Shown piece by piece: positions 38,902-50,708 of a stretch of DNA of 64,000 nt. The position numbers and the translations under genes were made by a program. This DNA comes from Burkholderia ubonensis (GTDB taxonomy: Bacteria; Pseudomonadota; Gammaproteobacteria; Burkholderiales; Burkholderiaceae): contig NZ_CP013420.1 in NCBI RefSeq assembly GCF_001718695.1, positions 496,001 through 560,000 on the forward strand, written 5' to 3'. Below the pieces are notes generated by a model. That model had not been told where the DNA came from. It searched no databases and worked only from the letters and a program-made list of their open reading frames with translations. The number at the start of each line of letters is the position of its first letter. Position 1 is the first letter of the stretch.

Positions 38902-40449
38902 TTATGTGTCCGCGCGCGTCGACGGGTAAAAAAGGCGATTGATCAGCGTGCGCACCGTCGGCGCGAGCTCGCCCGCCGTCAGGCCGGCCGGGCCCGTGCC
39001 GTTCGCGACCAGCGTGTCGGCCGCGAGGCCGTGCAGGTAGACGCCCGCGAGCGCGGCGGCGTACGGGTCGGCGCGCTGCGCGAGCAGCGCGCCGATCAGG
39101 CCGCCGAGCACGTCGCCGGTGCCGCCCGACGCGAGCGCCGCGTTGCCGGTCGGATTGACCGTCAGGCGGCCGTCGGGCGCGGCGATCACGGTGCCGGCGC
39201 CCTTCAGCACGACGACGCTCGCGAAGCGCGCGGCGAGCGCGTGCGCGGCGTCGAGGCGGTCGCGCTGCACGGCCGCGGTGTCGCAGCTGAGCAGCCGGGC
39301 CGCCTCGAGCGGATGCGGGGTCAGGACGCACGCGCGGCCGTGCGCGCCGCGCGCCGCGACCGCTGCCGCGAGATCGGCGTGCGCGGCGACCAGGTTCAGC
39401 GCATCGGCGTCGAGCAGCGTGGGCACGTCGTGCGCGAGCAGGTCGCGCACGAGCGTCGCCGCGGCTTCGCGCGTGCCGAGGCCGCAGCCGGCCGCGACCG
39501 CGGTCATCGCATCGAGATCCAGCGCGTCGGCCGGATGCAGCATCAGTTCGGGAAACGGCGGGTCGTAAGGCGGCGCGTCGGCGCCCAGGAAGCCGACGTG
39601 CACCTTGCCCGCGCCGGCGAACAGCGCGGCGCGCGCGGCGAGGATCGGCGCGCCGCACATGCCGGTGTCGCCGCCGATCACGGCCAGGCTGCCGAACGTG
39701 CCCTTGTGCGACGCGAACGCGCGCGCGGGCAGCGCGGCGGCGAATCGTGCCGGGGCGTTCAGCGTCACCGCGGGCGCGGCCGGCGACGGGACGTCGAGCG
39801 ACGCGACGGCGATCTCGCCGGCGAGATCGCGGCCGTCGCCCATGTAGAGGCCCGGCTTCGCGCCGATCAAGGTCAGCGTATGCGTCGCGGCGACCGCGGC
39901 GCCCGCGCCGACGATCCTGCCGGTGTCGCTGTCGAGCCCGCTCGGCACGTCGAGCGCGAGCACGCGGCCGACGGTGCGCGCGCGCGTGGCGATGCGTCCG
40001 GCGAGGTCCGCGAACGCGCCGTCGAGCGCGCGGCCGAGACCGATGCCGAACAGGCCGTCGACGACCCATGCGTAGCCGTCGAGCGAGGCGGGCGGCTCCG
40101 CCGAGACCGGCACGCCGGCGGCGCGGGCGACGCCGAGCGCCCATTGCGCGTCGTCGGGCTTCACCGCGACGGGCATCCACACGTGCGTCGCGACGCCGAG
40201 CCGCTGCAGTTCCGCCGCCGCGACGAGCGCGTCGCCGCCGTTGTTGCCGGGGCCGACCGCGAACCAGACGGGGCGGTCGTCGCCGCCCACGCGTTCGGAC
40301 AGCCAGCGCGCGGCGGCGGCGCCGGCGCGCGCCATCAGCGTGTGCGGCGGCAGCGCCGCGGCCGCGGCGGTTTCCGCGGCGCGCAGGTCGGCGACGCGCA
40401 GCAGGGCGATCGGAGCGGCGGCGAGGGGCGGGTGGGCAGTGGTGGTCAT
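38902..40449 (-). CDS. nnr: Bifunctional NAD(P)H-hydrate epimerase/dehydratase
   Basis: The 515-aa protein fuses a YjeF_N epimerase domain (residues about 1-235, with GPGNNGGDALVAAAEL) to a ribokinase-like ADP-dependent dehydratase domain (about 240-505, with the active-site NAALASGGTGDVLGG). It repairs hydrated NADH and NADPH. Order, length and motifs match the E. coli enzyme. Lies between dadA and pgi on the minus strand. Confidence 0.95.
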   Translation of the reverse strand: MTTTAHPPLAAAPIALLRVADLRAAETAAAAALPPHTLMARAGAAAARWLSERVGGDDRPVWFAVGPGNNGGDALVAAAELQRLGVATHVWMPVAVKPDDAQWALGVARAAGVPVSAEPPASLDGYAWVVDGLFGIGLGRALDGAFADLAGRIATRARTVGRVLALDVPSGLDSDTGRIVGAGAAVAATHTLTLIGAKPGLYMGDGRDLAGEIAVASLDVPSPAAPAVTLNAPARFAAALPARAFASHKGTFGSLAVIGGDTGMCGAPILAARAALFAGAGKVHVGFLGADAPPYDPPFPELMLHPADALDLDAMTAVAAGCGLGTREAAATLVRDLLAHDVPTLLDADALNLVAAHADLAAAVAARGAHGRACVLTPHPLEAARLLSCDTAAVQRDRLDAAHALAARFASVVVLKGAGTVIAAPDGRLTVNPTGNAALASGGTGDVLGGLIGALLAQRADPYAAALAGVYLHGLAADTLVANGTGPAGLTAGELAPTVRTLINRLFYPSTRADT

Positions 40450-40502
40450 CGCGGGGTCGTGGTGCGGAGCAAGGAGCCGCCCCGGACGTCGGCCCGCGGC
40501 GG

Positions 40503-41807
40503 TCAGGTCGTGAAGCGTGCGGCGCCGAGCGCGGCGAGCGTGTCGGCGGGCCAGTGCTGCGTGGCGCCGCCGATGTAATCCGCCACCACTTTAGCAGACC
40601 CGCATGCGAGGCCCCAACCGGCCGGGCCGTGCCCGAAATTGGCGAACACGCGCGGATGCGAGGTCGGGCCGACGACCGGCAGGCCGTCCGGCGACAGCAG
40701 CTGCGTGCCCTGCCACGACAGCGCCGCGGAGATCTTCGCGGCGCCGGGCACCCAGTCGTGGACGGCCTGGCCGAGCAGCGCGAGCGCGGCCTCCGACAAC
40801 GGTTCGGCGAGCGGCCGCGCGGTGTCCGGCAGGCTCTGCAGCACCGCGCCGCCGCCGACGCGCAGCCGCTGGTGGGTGCGGGTCATCGCGATGCGCTTGA
40901 TCGAATCGACGACGGCCAGGTGCGGCGCGTGTTCGACGTAGGCGACCGGCGCGGTCAGCGTGTGGACGCGCACCGGATGCAGCGGCACGCGCATGCCGAG
41001 CCGCTCGAGCAGCGCGAGGCTGCTCGCGCCGGCGGCGACCACGATCGCGTCGGCGGAAATCACGTCGACCTCGCGCGCCTTCGACGCGCGCCGGTCGCCG
41101 CCCGGCGGCGCGAGCTCGACCGCGGCGCGGCCGGCGTCCGCGCGGATCGCGGCGACTTCGGCGCCGAAGCGGAACTGCACGCCGTGCTCGTCGAGCACCT
41201 GCTTGACCAGCTTCGTGAACAGCGGGCAGTTCGCGGTGCGCTCGCTCTCGAGCAGCACGCCGCCGGCGAAGCCGGGCTCGGCGGGCACCGACGGCTCGAG
41301 CGCCGCGCATTCGGCGGCCGTCAGCACGCGGTGCGGCAGGTCGAGCGTGCGCAGCAGCTCGAGCGCGGGCTGCGCGGCCTCCCAGTCGCCGGCGTCGCGC
41401 ACGACGTGCAGCACGCCGGTCTTCTGCTCGAAGTCGAGATCGAAGCGGGCTTCGATGTCGGCGAGCGCGTCGCGCGACGCGTCGACCAGCGGGCGCAGCC
41501 GTGCGTACTGGGTGGCGAACGCGTCGGGCTCGCGCAGCTCGCCGAGCCGCTTCACGAAGCGGCGCACGCCGCCGTTCAGCCCGGGCTTATAGACGATGCC
41601 GCTGTCGCGCGGCTGGCGCTGGCGCATGAAGGTCGGCCCGAACCACACGTCGAGCGGGCTCGGCAGCAGCGTGCCGCCATCGCCGTAGGTCGCGCCTTGC
41701 GCGACGGTCGCGTGGCGTTCGACCACGCACACGCGATGGCCGGCCGCGCGCAGCTGGTAGGCGGTGGCGACGCCGCTGATTCCGCCGCCGATGACGATGA
41801 CATCCAT
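40503..41807 (-). CDS. dadA: D-amino acid dehydrogenase small subunit type
   Basis: The 434-aa FAD-dependent oxidoreductase starts MDVIVIGGGISGVATAYQLR, the dinucleotide-binding motif, and has the DadA-typical YGDGGTLLPSPLDVWF and a C-terminal GHGPAGWGLACGSAKVVAD. It oxidises D-amino acids to 2-oxo acids at the membrane. In the window it is not beside an alanine racemase (dadX), so substrate and regulation are uncertain. An upstream in-frame start is unlikely because it precedes the FAD motif by 67 residues of Pro/Arg-rich sequence. Confidence 0.88.
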   Translation of the reverse strand: MDVIVIGGGISGVATAYQLRAAGHRVCVVERHATVAQGATYGDGGTLLPSPLDVWFGPTFMRQRQPRDSGIVYKPGLNGGVRRFVKRLGELREPDAFATQYARLRPLVDASRDALADIEARFDLDFEQKTGVLHVVRDAGDWEAAQPALELLRTLDLPHRVLTAAECAALEPSVPAEPGFAGGVLLESERTANCPLFTKLVKQVLDEHGVQFRFGAEVAAIRADAGRAAVELAPPGGDRRASKAREVDVISADAIVVAAGASSLALLERLGMRVPLHPVRVHTLTAPVAYVEHAPHLAVVDSIKRIAMTRTHQRLRVGGGAVLQSLPDTARPLAEPLSEAALALLGQAVHDWVPGAAKISAALSWQGTQLLSPDGLPVVGPTSHPRVFANFGHGPAGWGLACGSAKVVADYIGGATQHWPADTLAALGAARFTT

Positions 41808-41980
41808 GGATTGCTTCGATGACGGGCGGCCGTCCGGCCGCCCGGTGGGTGATTCGCGTGACGGGCCGCGGGGCCCGGTGAACCGGCAATGATAGCGCCA
41901 AACCGGCGGCGCGCGGCCCGCGACCGGTTCGGGCACGCCCGGCGCGCGCCGCGGACGGGTTTGGGCGCCCGACTTCCGGG

Positions 41981-41986
41981 TATAAT
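41981..41986 (+). promoter_or_regulatory. -10 element of purL
   Basis: A perfect TATAAT lies in an otherwise GC-rich 240-bp gap, 61 bases upstream of the purL ATG. The -35 region (around 41959-41965, TTTGGG) is weak. Purine-dependent control by a PurR box is not visible to me. Confidence 0.5.
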
Positions 41987-42047
41987 TACGGCCTTCCTTT
42001 TGCCCCACGTCGCCACCGTGCGCGACTCATCGACGTCAGTCCAGCCC

Positions 42048-45000
42048 ATGGCTCACTTCTCGTGTTTTCCCGGCGCTTCGGCCCTCTCCGATTTCCGTCA
42101 AACCCGTCTGCTCGATACGCTCAGGCAAATCGACGCCAACATCGTCGCGGTGCGCGGCCAGTACCTGCACTTCGTCAATGCCGCCGAGCCGCTGTCGGCC
42201 GATGACAGCGCACGCATCGACGCGCTGATGCACTACGGCGCGCCGTTCGAGCCGGCGGCCGAGAAGGGCGCGGCCGAGACTTTCGTCGTGCTGCCGCGCT
42301 TCGGCACGGTCTCGCCGTGGGCGAGCAAGGCGACCGACATCGCGCAGCACTGCGGCCTCACGCACGTGCGCCGCATCGAGCGCGGCGTCGAGTACACGGT
42401 CACGCTGAAGTCGGGCCTGCTCGGCGGCAAGAAGGCGCTGTCCGACGACGCGCGCGCCGCGGTCGCGGCTGCGCTGCACGACCGGATGACCGAAAGCGCG
42501 GTCACGTCGCGCGACGACGCGAAGCACCTGTTCGACGAGCTGCCGGCCAAGCCGCTCGCGACGGTCGACGTGCTCGCGCACGGCCGCGGCGCGCTCGAGC
42601 GCGCGAACGTCGAGCTGGGCCTCGCGCTCGCCGACGACGAGATCGACTACCTGGTCGACGCGTTCCGCAAGCTCGAGCGCAACCCGACCGACGTCGAGCT
42701 GATGATGTTCGCGCAGGCGAACAGCGAGCACTGCCGCCACAAGATCTTCAACGCGCAGTGGACGATCGACGGCGAAGCGCAGGACATGTCGCTGTTCGCG
42801 ATGATCCGCAACACCGAAAAGCTGAGCCCGCAAGGCACGATCGTCGCGTATTCGGACAACTCGTCGATCATGATGGGTGCCGAAGCGGAGCGCTGGTTCC
42901 CGCGCGGCGCGGGCGCGGCCGGCGAGCCCGGCGAGCGCTACGGCCGCCACACCGAGCTCACGCACACGCTGATGAAGGTCGAGACGCACAACCACCCGAC
43001 GGCGATCTCGCCGTTCCCGGGCGCGGCGACCGGCGCGGGCGGCGAAATCCGCGACGAAGGCGCGACGGGCCGCGGCGCGCGTCCGAAGGCGGGCCTGACG
43101 GGCTTCACGGTGTCGAACCTCGACCTGCCCGACGCGCGCCAGCCGTGGGAAAACGCACGCGACGCCGCGCAGCCGGTGGCCGAGCGCAACCCGAACGAGC
43201 AGCACGGCCCGTACGGCCGCCCGGACCGCATCGCGTCGCCGCTGCAGATCATGATCGACGGCCCGCTCGGCGGCGCCGCGTTCAACAACGAATTCGGCCG
43301 CCCGAACCTCGGCGGCTACTTCCGCGTGTACGAGCAGAACGTCGGCGGCCAGGTGCGCGGCTATCACAAGCCGATCATGATCGCGGGCGGCCTCGGCAAC
43401 ATCTCCGACGCGCACACGCACAAGCACGATGTGCCGGCCGGCTCCCTGCTGATCCAGATCGGCGGCCCGGGCATGCGGATCGGCATGGGCGGCGGCGCGG
43501 CGAGCTCGATGGCGACCGGCGCGAACACGGCCGAGCTCGACTTCGACTCGGTGCAGCGCGGCAATCCGGAAATCGAGCGGCGCGCGCAGGAAGTGATCAA
43601 CGGCTGCTGGCAGCTCGGCGACGAGAACCCGATCCTGAGCATTCACGACGTCGGCGCGGGCGGCCTGTCGAACGCGTTCCCCGAGATCGTCGACGGCGCG
43701 GGCAAGGGCGCGCGCTTCGAGCTGCGCAAGGTCGCGCTCGAGGAGTCGGGCCTGTCGCCGCGCGAGATCTGGTCGAACGAGGCGCAGGAGCGCTACGTGC
43801 TGGCGATCGCGCCGGCCGACCTGCCGCGCTTCGAGGCGATCTGCGCGCGCGAGCGCTGCCCGTTCTCGGTGGTCGGCGTCGCGACGGACGAGCGCCAGCT
43901 GCGGCTCGTCGACGACCAGGCGACGGGCGCTGACGAATACCCGGTCGACATGCCGATGGAAGTGCTGCTCGGCAAGCCGCCGCGCATGCACCGCGACGTC
44001 ACGCGCGTGAGCACCGAGCGCGCGCCGGTCGACGTGACGGGCGTCGCGCTCGCACAGGTCGCCGTCGACGTGCTGAAGCACCCGACGGTCGCGAGCAAGT
44101 CGTTCCTGATCACGATCGGCGACCGCTCGGTCGGCGGCACGTCCGTGCGCGACCAGATGGTCGGCCCGTGGCAGGTGCCGGTGGCCGACTGCGCGGTGAC
44201 GGCGCTCGACTACGCGGGCTTCAGGGGCGAGGCGATGACGATGGCCGAGCGCACGCCGCTCGCCGTGATCGACGCGCCGGCGTCGGGCCGCATGGCGGTC
44301 GGCGAGGCGATCACCAACATCGCGAGCGCGCCGATCGCGTCGCTCGACAAGCTGAAGCTGTCCGCGAACTGGATGGCCGCGTGCGGCACCGCCGGCGAAG
44401 ACGCCGCGCTGTTCGACACGGTGAAGGCGATCGGCATGGAGCTGTGCCCGGCGCTCGGCATCGGCATCCCGGTCGGCAAGGACTCGCTGTCGATGAAGAC
44501 GAAGTGGGACGAGCAGGGCGTCGCGAAGGAAGTGGTCGCGCCGGTCTCGCTGATCATCTCCGCGTTCGCGCCGGTCGAAGACGTGCGCCGCCACCTGACG
44601 CCGCAGCTGCAGCGCGTCGCCGACGCCGGCGACAGCGTGCTGATCGCGATCGACCTCGGCCGCGGCAAGAACCGGATGGCCGGCAGCATCTTCGCGCAGG
44701 TCACGCAGCAGGTCGGCGACGCGACGCCGGACGTCGACGATCCGGAAGACCTGAAGCGCTTCTTCAACGCGATCCAGTCGCTGAATGCGCGAGGCTTGCT
44801 GCTTGCGTACCACGACCGCTCGGACGGCGGCCTGTGGGCGACGGTCTGCGAAATGGCGTTCGCGGGCCACGCGGGCGTGTCGCTGAACGTCGACATGCTG
44901 ACGCTCGACGCCAATCATGAATCCGACTACGGCGACGCGAAGGACTGGGCGAAGCAGACGAGCGGCCGCCGCGAGGACCGCACGCTGCGCGCGCTGTTCT

Positions 45001-46112
45001 CGGAAGAGCTCGGCGCCGTCGTGCAGGTGCGCGCGGCGGACCGCGACGCGGTGCTCGGCGCGCTGCGCGAGTTCGGGCTGTCGACGTGCTCGCACGTGAT
45101 CGGCTCGGTCAACGAGCGCGACGTGATCGAGGTGTACCGCGACGCGAAGAAGATCTACGACGCGCCGCGCGCCGAGCTGCATCGCGCGTGGGGCGAGGTG
45201 AGCTGGCGCATCGCGCGCCTGCGCGACAACCCGGCCTGCGCGGACGCCGAATACGACGCGCTGCTCGACGCGGCCGACCCGGGCATTTCGCCGGTGCTGA
45301 CGTTCGAGCCGGCCGACGACATCGCCGCGCCGTACATCGCGACGGGCGCGCGTCCGCGTGTCGCGATCCTGCGCGAGCAGGGCGTGAACTCGCACCTCGA
45401 AACCGCGTATGCGTTCGACCGCGCGGGCTTCGACGCGCACGACGTGCACATGAGCGACCTGCTCGCGGGCCGCGCGACGCTCGCCGACTTCACGGGCGCG
45501 GTCGCGTGCGGCGGCTTCTCGTACGGCGACGTGCTGGGCGCGGGCGAGGGCTGGGCGAAGACGATCCGCTTCAACGCGAACCTCGCCGACATGTTCTCGG
45601 CGTTCTTCGCGCGGCAGGACACGTTCGCGCTCGGCATCTGCAACGGCTGCCAGATGCTGTCGAGCCTCGCGTCGATGATCCCGGGTGCGGACGCATGGCC
45701 GAAGTTCACGCGCAACAAGTCCGAGCAGTTCGAGGCGCGCTTCTCGTTCGTCGAGGTCCAGTCGTCGCCGTCGATCTTCTTCGCGGGGATGGAAGGCTCG
45801 CGGATTCCGGTCGCAGTCGCGCACGGCGAAGGCTATGCGGACTTCTCGCAGCAGGGCGACATCGATCGCGTCGCGGTCGCGATGCGCTACGTCGACCATC
45901 GCGGCAACGCGACCGAGAGCTATCCGTTCAACCCGAACGGGTCGCCCGCCGGCATCACGTCGGTGACGACCGCCGACGGCCGCTTCACGGTGCTGATGCC
46001 GCACATGGAGCGCGTGCACCGTACGGTCACGATGAGCTGGCACCCGGAAGGCTGGGGCGAGGCGAGCCCGTGGCTGCGCGTGTTCCGCAACGCGCGCCGC
46101 TGGATCGGCTGA
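42048..46112 (+). CDS. purL: Phosphoribosylformylglycinamidine synthase (large form)
   Basis: The 1354-aa single-chain FGAM synthase performs the fourth step of purine synthesis: FGAR + Gln + ATP. It has the N-terminal PurS-like domain, linker, two AIRS-type halves ([10 protein letters not shown], and [14 protein letters not shown]) and a C-terminal glutaminase with nucleophile Cys in [11 protein letters not shown], and a His-Glu pair near WHPEGW. The chosen ATG starts [15 protein letters not shown] 1544-codon antisense frame is an artefact. GNAT follows after 9 bp. Confidence 0.98.
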   Translation: MAHFSCFPGASALSDFRQTRLLDTLRQIDANIVAVRGQYLHFVNAAEPLSADDSARIDALMHYGAPFEPAAEKGAAETFVVLPRFGTVSPWASKATDIAQHCGLTHVRRIERGVEYTVTLKSGLLGGKKALSDDARAAVAAALHDRMTESAVTSRDDAKHLFDELPAKPLATVDVLAHGRGALERANVELGLALADDEIDYLVDAFRKLERNPTDVELMMFAQANSEHCRHKIFNAQWTIDGEAQDMSLFAMIRNTEKLSPQGTIVAYSDNSSIMMGAEAERWFPRGAGAAGEPGERYGRHTELTHTLMKVETHNHPTAISPFPGAATGAGGEIRDEGATGRGARPKAGLTGFTVSNLDLPDARQPWENARDAAQPVAERNPNEQHGPYGRPDRIASPLQIMIDGPLGGAAFNNEFGRPNLGGYFRVYEQNVGGQVRGYHKPIMIAGGLGNISDAHTHKHDVPAGSLLIQIGGPGMRIGMGGGAASSMATGANTAELDFDSVQRGNPEIERRAQEVINGCWQLGDENPILSIHDVGAGGLSNAFPEIVDGAGKGARFELRKVALEESGLSPREIWSNEAQERYVLAIAPADLPRFEAICARERCPFSVVGVATDERQLRLVDDQATGADEYPVDMPMEVLLGKPPRMHRDVTRVSTERAPVDVTGVALAQVAVDVLKHPTVASKSFLITIGDRSVGGTSVRDQMVGPWQVPVADCAVTALDYAGFRGEAMTMAERTPLAVIDAPASGRMAVGEAITNIASAPIASLDKLKLSANWMAACGTAGEDAALFDTVKAIGMELCPALGIGIPVGKDSLSMKTKWDEQGVAKEVVAPVSLIISAFAPVEDVRRHLTPQLQRVADAGDSVLIAIDLGRGKNRMAGSIFAQVTQQVGDATPDVDDPEDLKRFFNAIQSLNARGLLLAYHDRSDGGLWATVCEMAFAGHAGVSLNVDMLTLDANHESDYGDAKDWAKQTSGRREDRTLRALFSEELGAVVQVRAADRDAVLGALREFGLSTCSHVIGSVNERDVIEVYRDAKKIYDAPRAELHRAWGEVSWRIARLRDNPACADAEYDALLDAADPGISPVLTFEPADDIAAPYIATGARPRVAILREQGVNSHLETAYAFDRAGFDAHDVHMSDLLAGRATLADFTGAVACGGFSYGDVLGAGEGWAKTIRFNANLADMFSAFFARQDTFALGICNGCQMLSSLASMIPGADAWPKFTRNKSEQFEARFSFVEVQSSPSIFFAGMEGSRIPVAVAHGEGYADFSQQGDIDRVAVAMRYVDHRGNATESYPFNPNGSPAGITSVTTADGRFTVLMPHMERVHRTVTMSWHPEGWGEASPWLRVFRNARRWIG

Positions 46113-46121
46113 CGCGACGCG

Positions 46122-46664
46122 ATGTTCGATCCGCATGCGCCGGTCGACGTCGTCACGCTGCGCGACGAGCGCGCGAGCGACGTCGCGGCGATTGCCCGCG
46201 TGATCGCCGCGGCGTTCGCGGCTGCGCCGCAGCACGGGCAGTTCGAGCAGCGGATCGTCGACGCGCTGCGTGCGGACGGCTGCCTCAGCGTGTCGCTCGT
46301 CGCGGAGCGCGACGAGCGCATCATCGGGCACGTCGCGTTTTCCCCGGTGACGATCGGGACAGTCGGCGACGGCGGTGAATCGGGCTGGTACGCGCTCGCG
46401 CCGCTCGCGGTGCTGCCCGACTGCCAGCGGCAAAGCGTCGGCGCGGGGCTCGTGCGCACCGGTCTCGATGCGCTGCGGCGGCTCGGCGTGCGCGGCTGCG
46501 TCGTGCTCGGCGAGCCCGCCTATTACGCGCGCTTCGGCTTCGGGCCCGCGGGCGACATCGTGTTTCCGCAGGCGCCGCCGGAATACCTGATGGTGCTGCC
46601 GTTCGATGCCGCCGCGCCACGTCCGGCGGGTGAAGTGCGGTATCACGCGTCTTTCCACGCGTAG
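46122..46664 (+). CDS. GNAT-family N-acetyltransferase (YhbS-like)
   Basis: The 180-aa protein has the GNAT fold with the acetyl-CoA loop region LPDCQRQSVGAGLVRTGLD, preceded by the beta4 strand YALAPLAVL, and the family end YYARFGFGPA. These match the YhbS type. It begins 9 bp after purL and is probably co-transcribed and translationally coupled. Substrate unknown; a link to purine synthesis is only positional. Confidence 0.88.
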   Translation: MFDPHAPVDVVTLRDERASDVAAIARVIAAAFAAAPQHGQFEQRIVDALRADGCLSVSLVAERDERIIGHVAFSPVTIGTVGDGGESGWYALAPLAVLPDCQRQSVGAGLVRTGLDALRRLGVRGCVVLGEPAYYARFGFGPAGDIVFPQAPPEYLMVLPFDAAAPRPAGEVRYHASFHA

Positions 46665-46690
46665 CGGCACTGCGCATCGCCGCTGGCCAA

Positions 46691-46724
46691 ACGAAAAAGC
46701 CGCTCCGTGGAGCGGCTTTTTCGT
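46691..46724. terminator. Bidirectional terminator between GNAT and the parvulin gene
   Basis: CGAAAAAGCCGCTCC and GGAGCGGCTTTTTCG pair over 15 bp with a two-base loop (GT), with A and T tracts on either side, between convergent genes. Confidence 0.9.
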
Positions 46725-46742
46725 ATGCGGCGCAGCGTGGCG

Positions 46743-47522
46743 TTACTGCACCTTGGCCTGCTGCCGCAGGCTTTCCTCGAACGCCTGCAGCTTCTGCTGG
46801 ACCATCTGTTGCGCGATCTGCGGCTTGACCTGGTCGAACGGGGGCGGCGCGACGCTGCGGACGTCGTCGACGCGGATGATGTGCCAGCCGAACTGGGTCT
46901 TCACCGGTTCGTCGGTCATCTGGCCTTTCTGCAACTTCGTCGCGGCCGCCGCGAATTCCGGCACGTACGCCTTCGGATCGGCCCAGTCGAGATCGCCGCC
47001 GTTCTTGCCCGAACCTGGGTCCTTCGAGTATTGCTTCGCGAGATCCTCGAACTTCGCGCCGGCCTTGATCTTCGCGATCAGGTCCTTCGCCTGCTGCTCG
47101 TTGTCGACGAGGATGTGGTGCAGGTGGAGTTCGCGGTTCGCGGCACCCTTCACCAGTTCGTCGTAGCGCGCCTTCACTTCGGCGTCGGTCGGCTGGTTTT
47201 TCTTCAGGAAGTCTTCGATCAACGCGCGCAGCACGACGGTCTGCTGCGCGACGGCGACTTGCGCCTTCACGTCCGGACGGTTCGGGATGCCGCGGCGAAT
47301 GGCTTCCTGCATCAGGATTTCGCGGTTCACGAGTTCCTGGCGCACGGCCTGCTGCATCTGCGGGCTGTCGGGCTGGCCTTGCTGGACCAGCTGCGCGACC
47401 ATCGCGTCGGCGCGCGACTTCGGAATCGGCGTGCCGTTGACGACGGCGATGTTCTGGGCGAAGGCCGGCGCTGCTGCGAGAGCGGCCGCTGCGGCCCACA
47501 GGCGGGGGGATTTCAGGATCAT
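46743..47522 (-). CDS. Periplasmic parvulin-type peptidyl-prolyl isomerase
   Basis: The 259-aa protein has a Sec signal peptide ending in APAFA-Q, a SurA-like helical N-domain (about 25-130) and one parvulin domain (about 135-230, with LHLHHILVDNEQQAK, GGDLDWADP and FGWHIIRVDD). A Gln-rich tail follows. It probably assists folding of exported proteins. It is the last gene of a minus-strand operon yciB-bolA-parvulin; the gap to bolA is 21 bp. Confidence 0.93.
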   Translation of the reverse strand: MILKSPRLWAAAAALAAAPAFAQNIAVVNGTPIPKSRADAMVAQLVQQGQPDSPQMQQAVRQELVNREILMQEAIRRGIPNRPDVKAQVAVAQQTVVLRALIEDFLKKNQPTDAEVKARYDELVKGAANRELHLHHILVDNEQQAKDLIAKIKAGAKFEDLAKQYSKDPGSGKNGGDLDWADPKAYVPEFAAAATKLQKGQMTDEPVKTQFGWHIIRVDDVRSVAPPPFDQVKPQIAQQMVQQKLQAFEESLRQQAKVQ

Positions 47523-47543
47523 CGGGAATTCCTAATGAGACGA

Positions 47544-47852
47544 CTAGATTGAAGATTCGTTGAATTCTTCGGGCGTGTACGCGACGATCGCGAGCGCGTG
47601 AATGCCGCGCTGCATCGCATCAGCGAGCGCATCATACACCAGCCGGTGCCGGGCGACGCGCGCCTTGCCGGCGAATGCGGCGGACACGATCGTGACCGTG
47701 TAGTGGCCGCCGGCGGCCGCGCCCGCGTGGCCCGCGTGCTGCGCGCTGTCGTCGCGCACCGCGAGCGACACGGGCGCGAGCGCGGCGGTGAGGCGCGCCT
47801 CGATCAGCGCGATGCGCGCGTCGGGCGATGCGTTCAGGAAGGCATCGCTCAT
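47544..47852 (-). CDS. bolA: BolA-family protein
   Basis: The 102-aa protein has the BolA fold: an N-terminal helix (IALIEARLTAAL), a Gly/His-rich loop (HAGHAGAAAGGHY), a TIVSAAFAGKARVARHRLVY segment and HALAIVAYTPEEF at the end, with the invariant His before RLVY. BolA proteins act with monothiol glutaredoxins in iron-sulfur trafficking and can bind DNA. It sits 1 bp from the yciB stop codon, hence an operon. Confidence 0.92.
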   Translation of the reverse strand: MSDAFLNASPDARIALIEARLTAALAPVSLAVRDDSAQHAGHAGAAAGGHYTVTIVSAAFAGKARVARHRLVYDALADAMQRGIHALAIVAYTPEEFNESSI

Positions 47853-47853
47853 G

Positions 47854-48384
47854 TCACTCGTCCTTCAGGTATTTTGCGAGCCAGAGGCTCTGCAGGATGA
47901 TGAACACGACCATCGCGCCCGTCGTGCCGAACAGCTTGAAGTTTACCCACTGCGACTCGGTGAAGTTGCGCATCACGTACAGGTTGACCGCGCCGAGCGC
48001 CGCGAAGAACAGCGACCATGCGACGTTGAGCCTGTCCCAGACGGGGTGCGGCAGCGTGAGCTGCTTGCCCATCATTTTCTCGATCAGGTTGTTGCCGAAC
48101 GCATAGCGCGCGGCGAGCAGGCCGATTGCAAATAGCCAGTAAAGCACCGTCAATTTCCACTGAATGAATTTCTGGTTGTGCAGCACGAGCGTCGCGCCGC
48201 CGAACACGACGATCAGTCCGAGGCTGACCCACTGCAGCGTGTCGACCTTCCGGTGCCGGAACGCCACCCACGCGACTTGAACGAGCGTCGCGACGATCGC
48301 GACGGCGGTCGCGGTGAAGATATCCCACACCTTGAAGGCGGCGAAAAACAGGATGATCGGAAACAGATCGAACAAAAATTTCAT
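47854..48384 (-). CDS. yciB: Inner-membrane septation/intracellular spread protein YciB
   Basis: The 176-aa polytopic protein begins [19 protein letters not shown], the family start, and has about five TM helices. YciB/IspA (IspZ) proteins are linked to cell envelope synthesis and septation and were found to affect Shigella spread. It heads the operon with bolA and a parvulin. Confidence 0.94.
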   Translation of the reverse strand: MKFLFDLFPIILFFAAFKVWDIFTATAVAIVATLVQVAWVAFRHRKVDTLQWVSLGLIVVFGGATLVLHNQKFIQWKLTVLYWLFAIGLLAARYAFGNNLIEKMMGKQLTLPHPVWDRLNVAWSLFFAALGAVNLYVMRNFTESQWVNFKLFGTTGAMVVFIILQSLWLAKYLKDE

Positions 48385-48399
48385 GATGATCGCAGCTGC

Positions 48400-48427
48400 G
48401 TGAAAGGCCGCTTGCGCGGCCTTTCAC
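48400..48427. other. Intergenic 12-bp hairpin
   Basis: GTGAAAGGCCGC and GCGGCCTTTCAC pair perfectly around TTGC between yciB and msrB. No T tract follows on either strand, so it may be a weak terminator or an mRNA-stabilising hairpin for msrB. Confidence 0.55.
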
Positions 48428-48507
48428 CGTGGTGGGGACCCGCGGGGCGCTACCGCCGGGAGCGGCGCAGCGGGCGACGCTGTGCCGATCGATCCGCGCG
48501 GTGACGC

Positions 48508-48939
48508 TCATTCGTTTTCGGGTCGGGAGTCGAAGTTTAACGCAGCCGAATTGATGCAGTACCGCAAGCCGGTCTGGTCGCGCGGGCCGTCCTCGAACAC
48601 GTGGCCGAGATGCGCGCCGCAGTGGTTGCAGCGGACCTCGACGCGCACCATCCCGTGCGTGTAGTCCATCACTTCCTCGATCACTTCGCTGTTGAGCGGC
48701 TTGAAGTAGCTGGGCCAGCCGCAGCCGGAATGGAATTTCGCGCCGGATTCGAACAGCGGCGTGCTGCATACGACGCACTTGTAGATGCCGGCGTCTTCCG
48801 TATCGGTGTATTCGCCGGTGAATGCGCGCTCGGTCGCCGCGTGCTGCGTGACCTCGTACTGCATCGGCGTGAGCCGGCGGCGCAGTTCCGCGTCGTCTTT
48901 CTGGTACGGATAGGACTTGTCGTCTGAATCGTGGGACAT
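48508..48939 (-). CDS. msrB: Peptide-methionine (R)-S-oxide reductase MsrB
   Basis: The 143-aa enzyme reduces methionine-R-sulfoxide. Two CxxC zinc pairs are present (KCVVC and [11 protein letters not shown]), with the conserved GWPSY (CGWPSYFKP) and the catalytic Cys in [10 protein letters not shown]. No signal peptide, so it is cytosolic. It follows selO after a gap of about 38 bp on the same strand, both being redox-related. Confidence 0.96.
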   Translation of the reverse strand: MSHDSDDKSYPYQKDDAELRRRLTPMQYEVTQHAATERAFTGEYTDTEDAGIYKCVVCSTPLFESGAKFHSGCGWPSYFKPLNSEVIEEVMDYTHGMVRVEVRCNHCGAHLGHVFEDGPRDQTGLRYCINSAALNFDSRPENE

Positions 48940-48977
48940 GGGTCGTTTCTCCTGATGGAACGGTCGGGACGCGGGCG

Positions 48978-50555
<1,578 letters not shown>

Positions 50556-50708
50556 GTTGAGCGCCTCTGGTTTAGCCGATATTGTAAGGCGGCGCCGCGC
50601 CGCCCGCATGGCGGCGCGCCGGGCCGCGGCACCGGCCCGCGCCGTTGACGGGCTCGCGCCGGCCCGAGGCCGTACACCGATTCGCGTCCTTCCGGGGAGA
50701 ACAAGACG

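Noticed and set aside
42036..46670. A 1544-codon open frame on the minus strand opposite purL.
   Set aside because: Same explanation: antisense shadow of purL produced by third-position GC bias, no domain and no SD.
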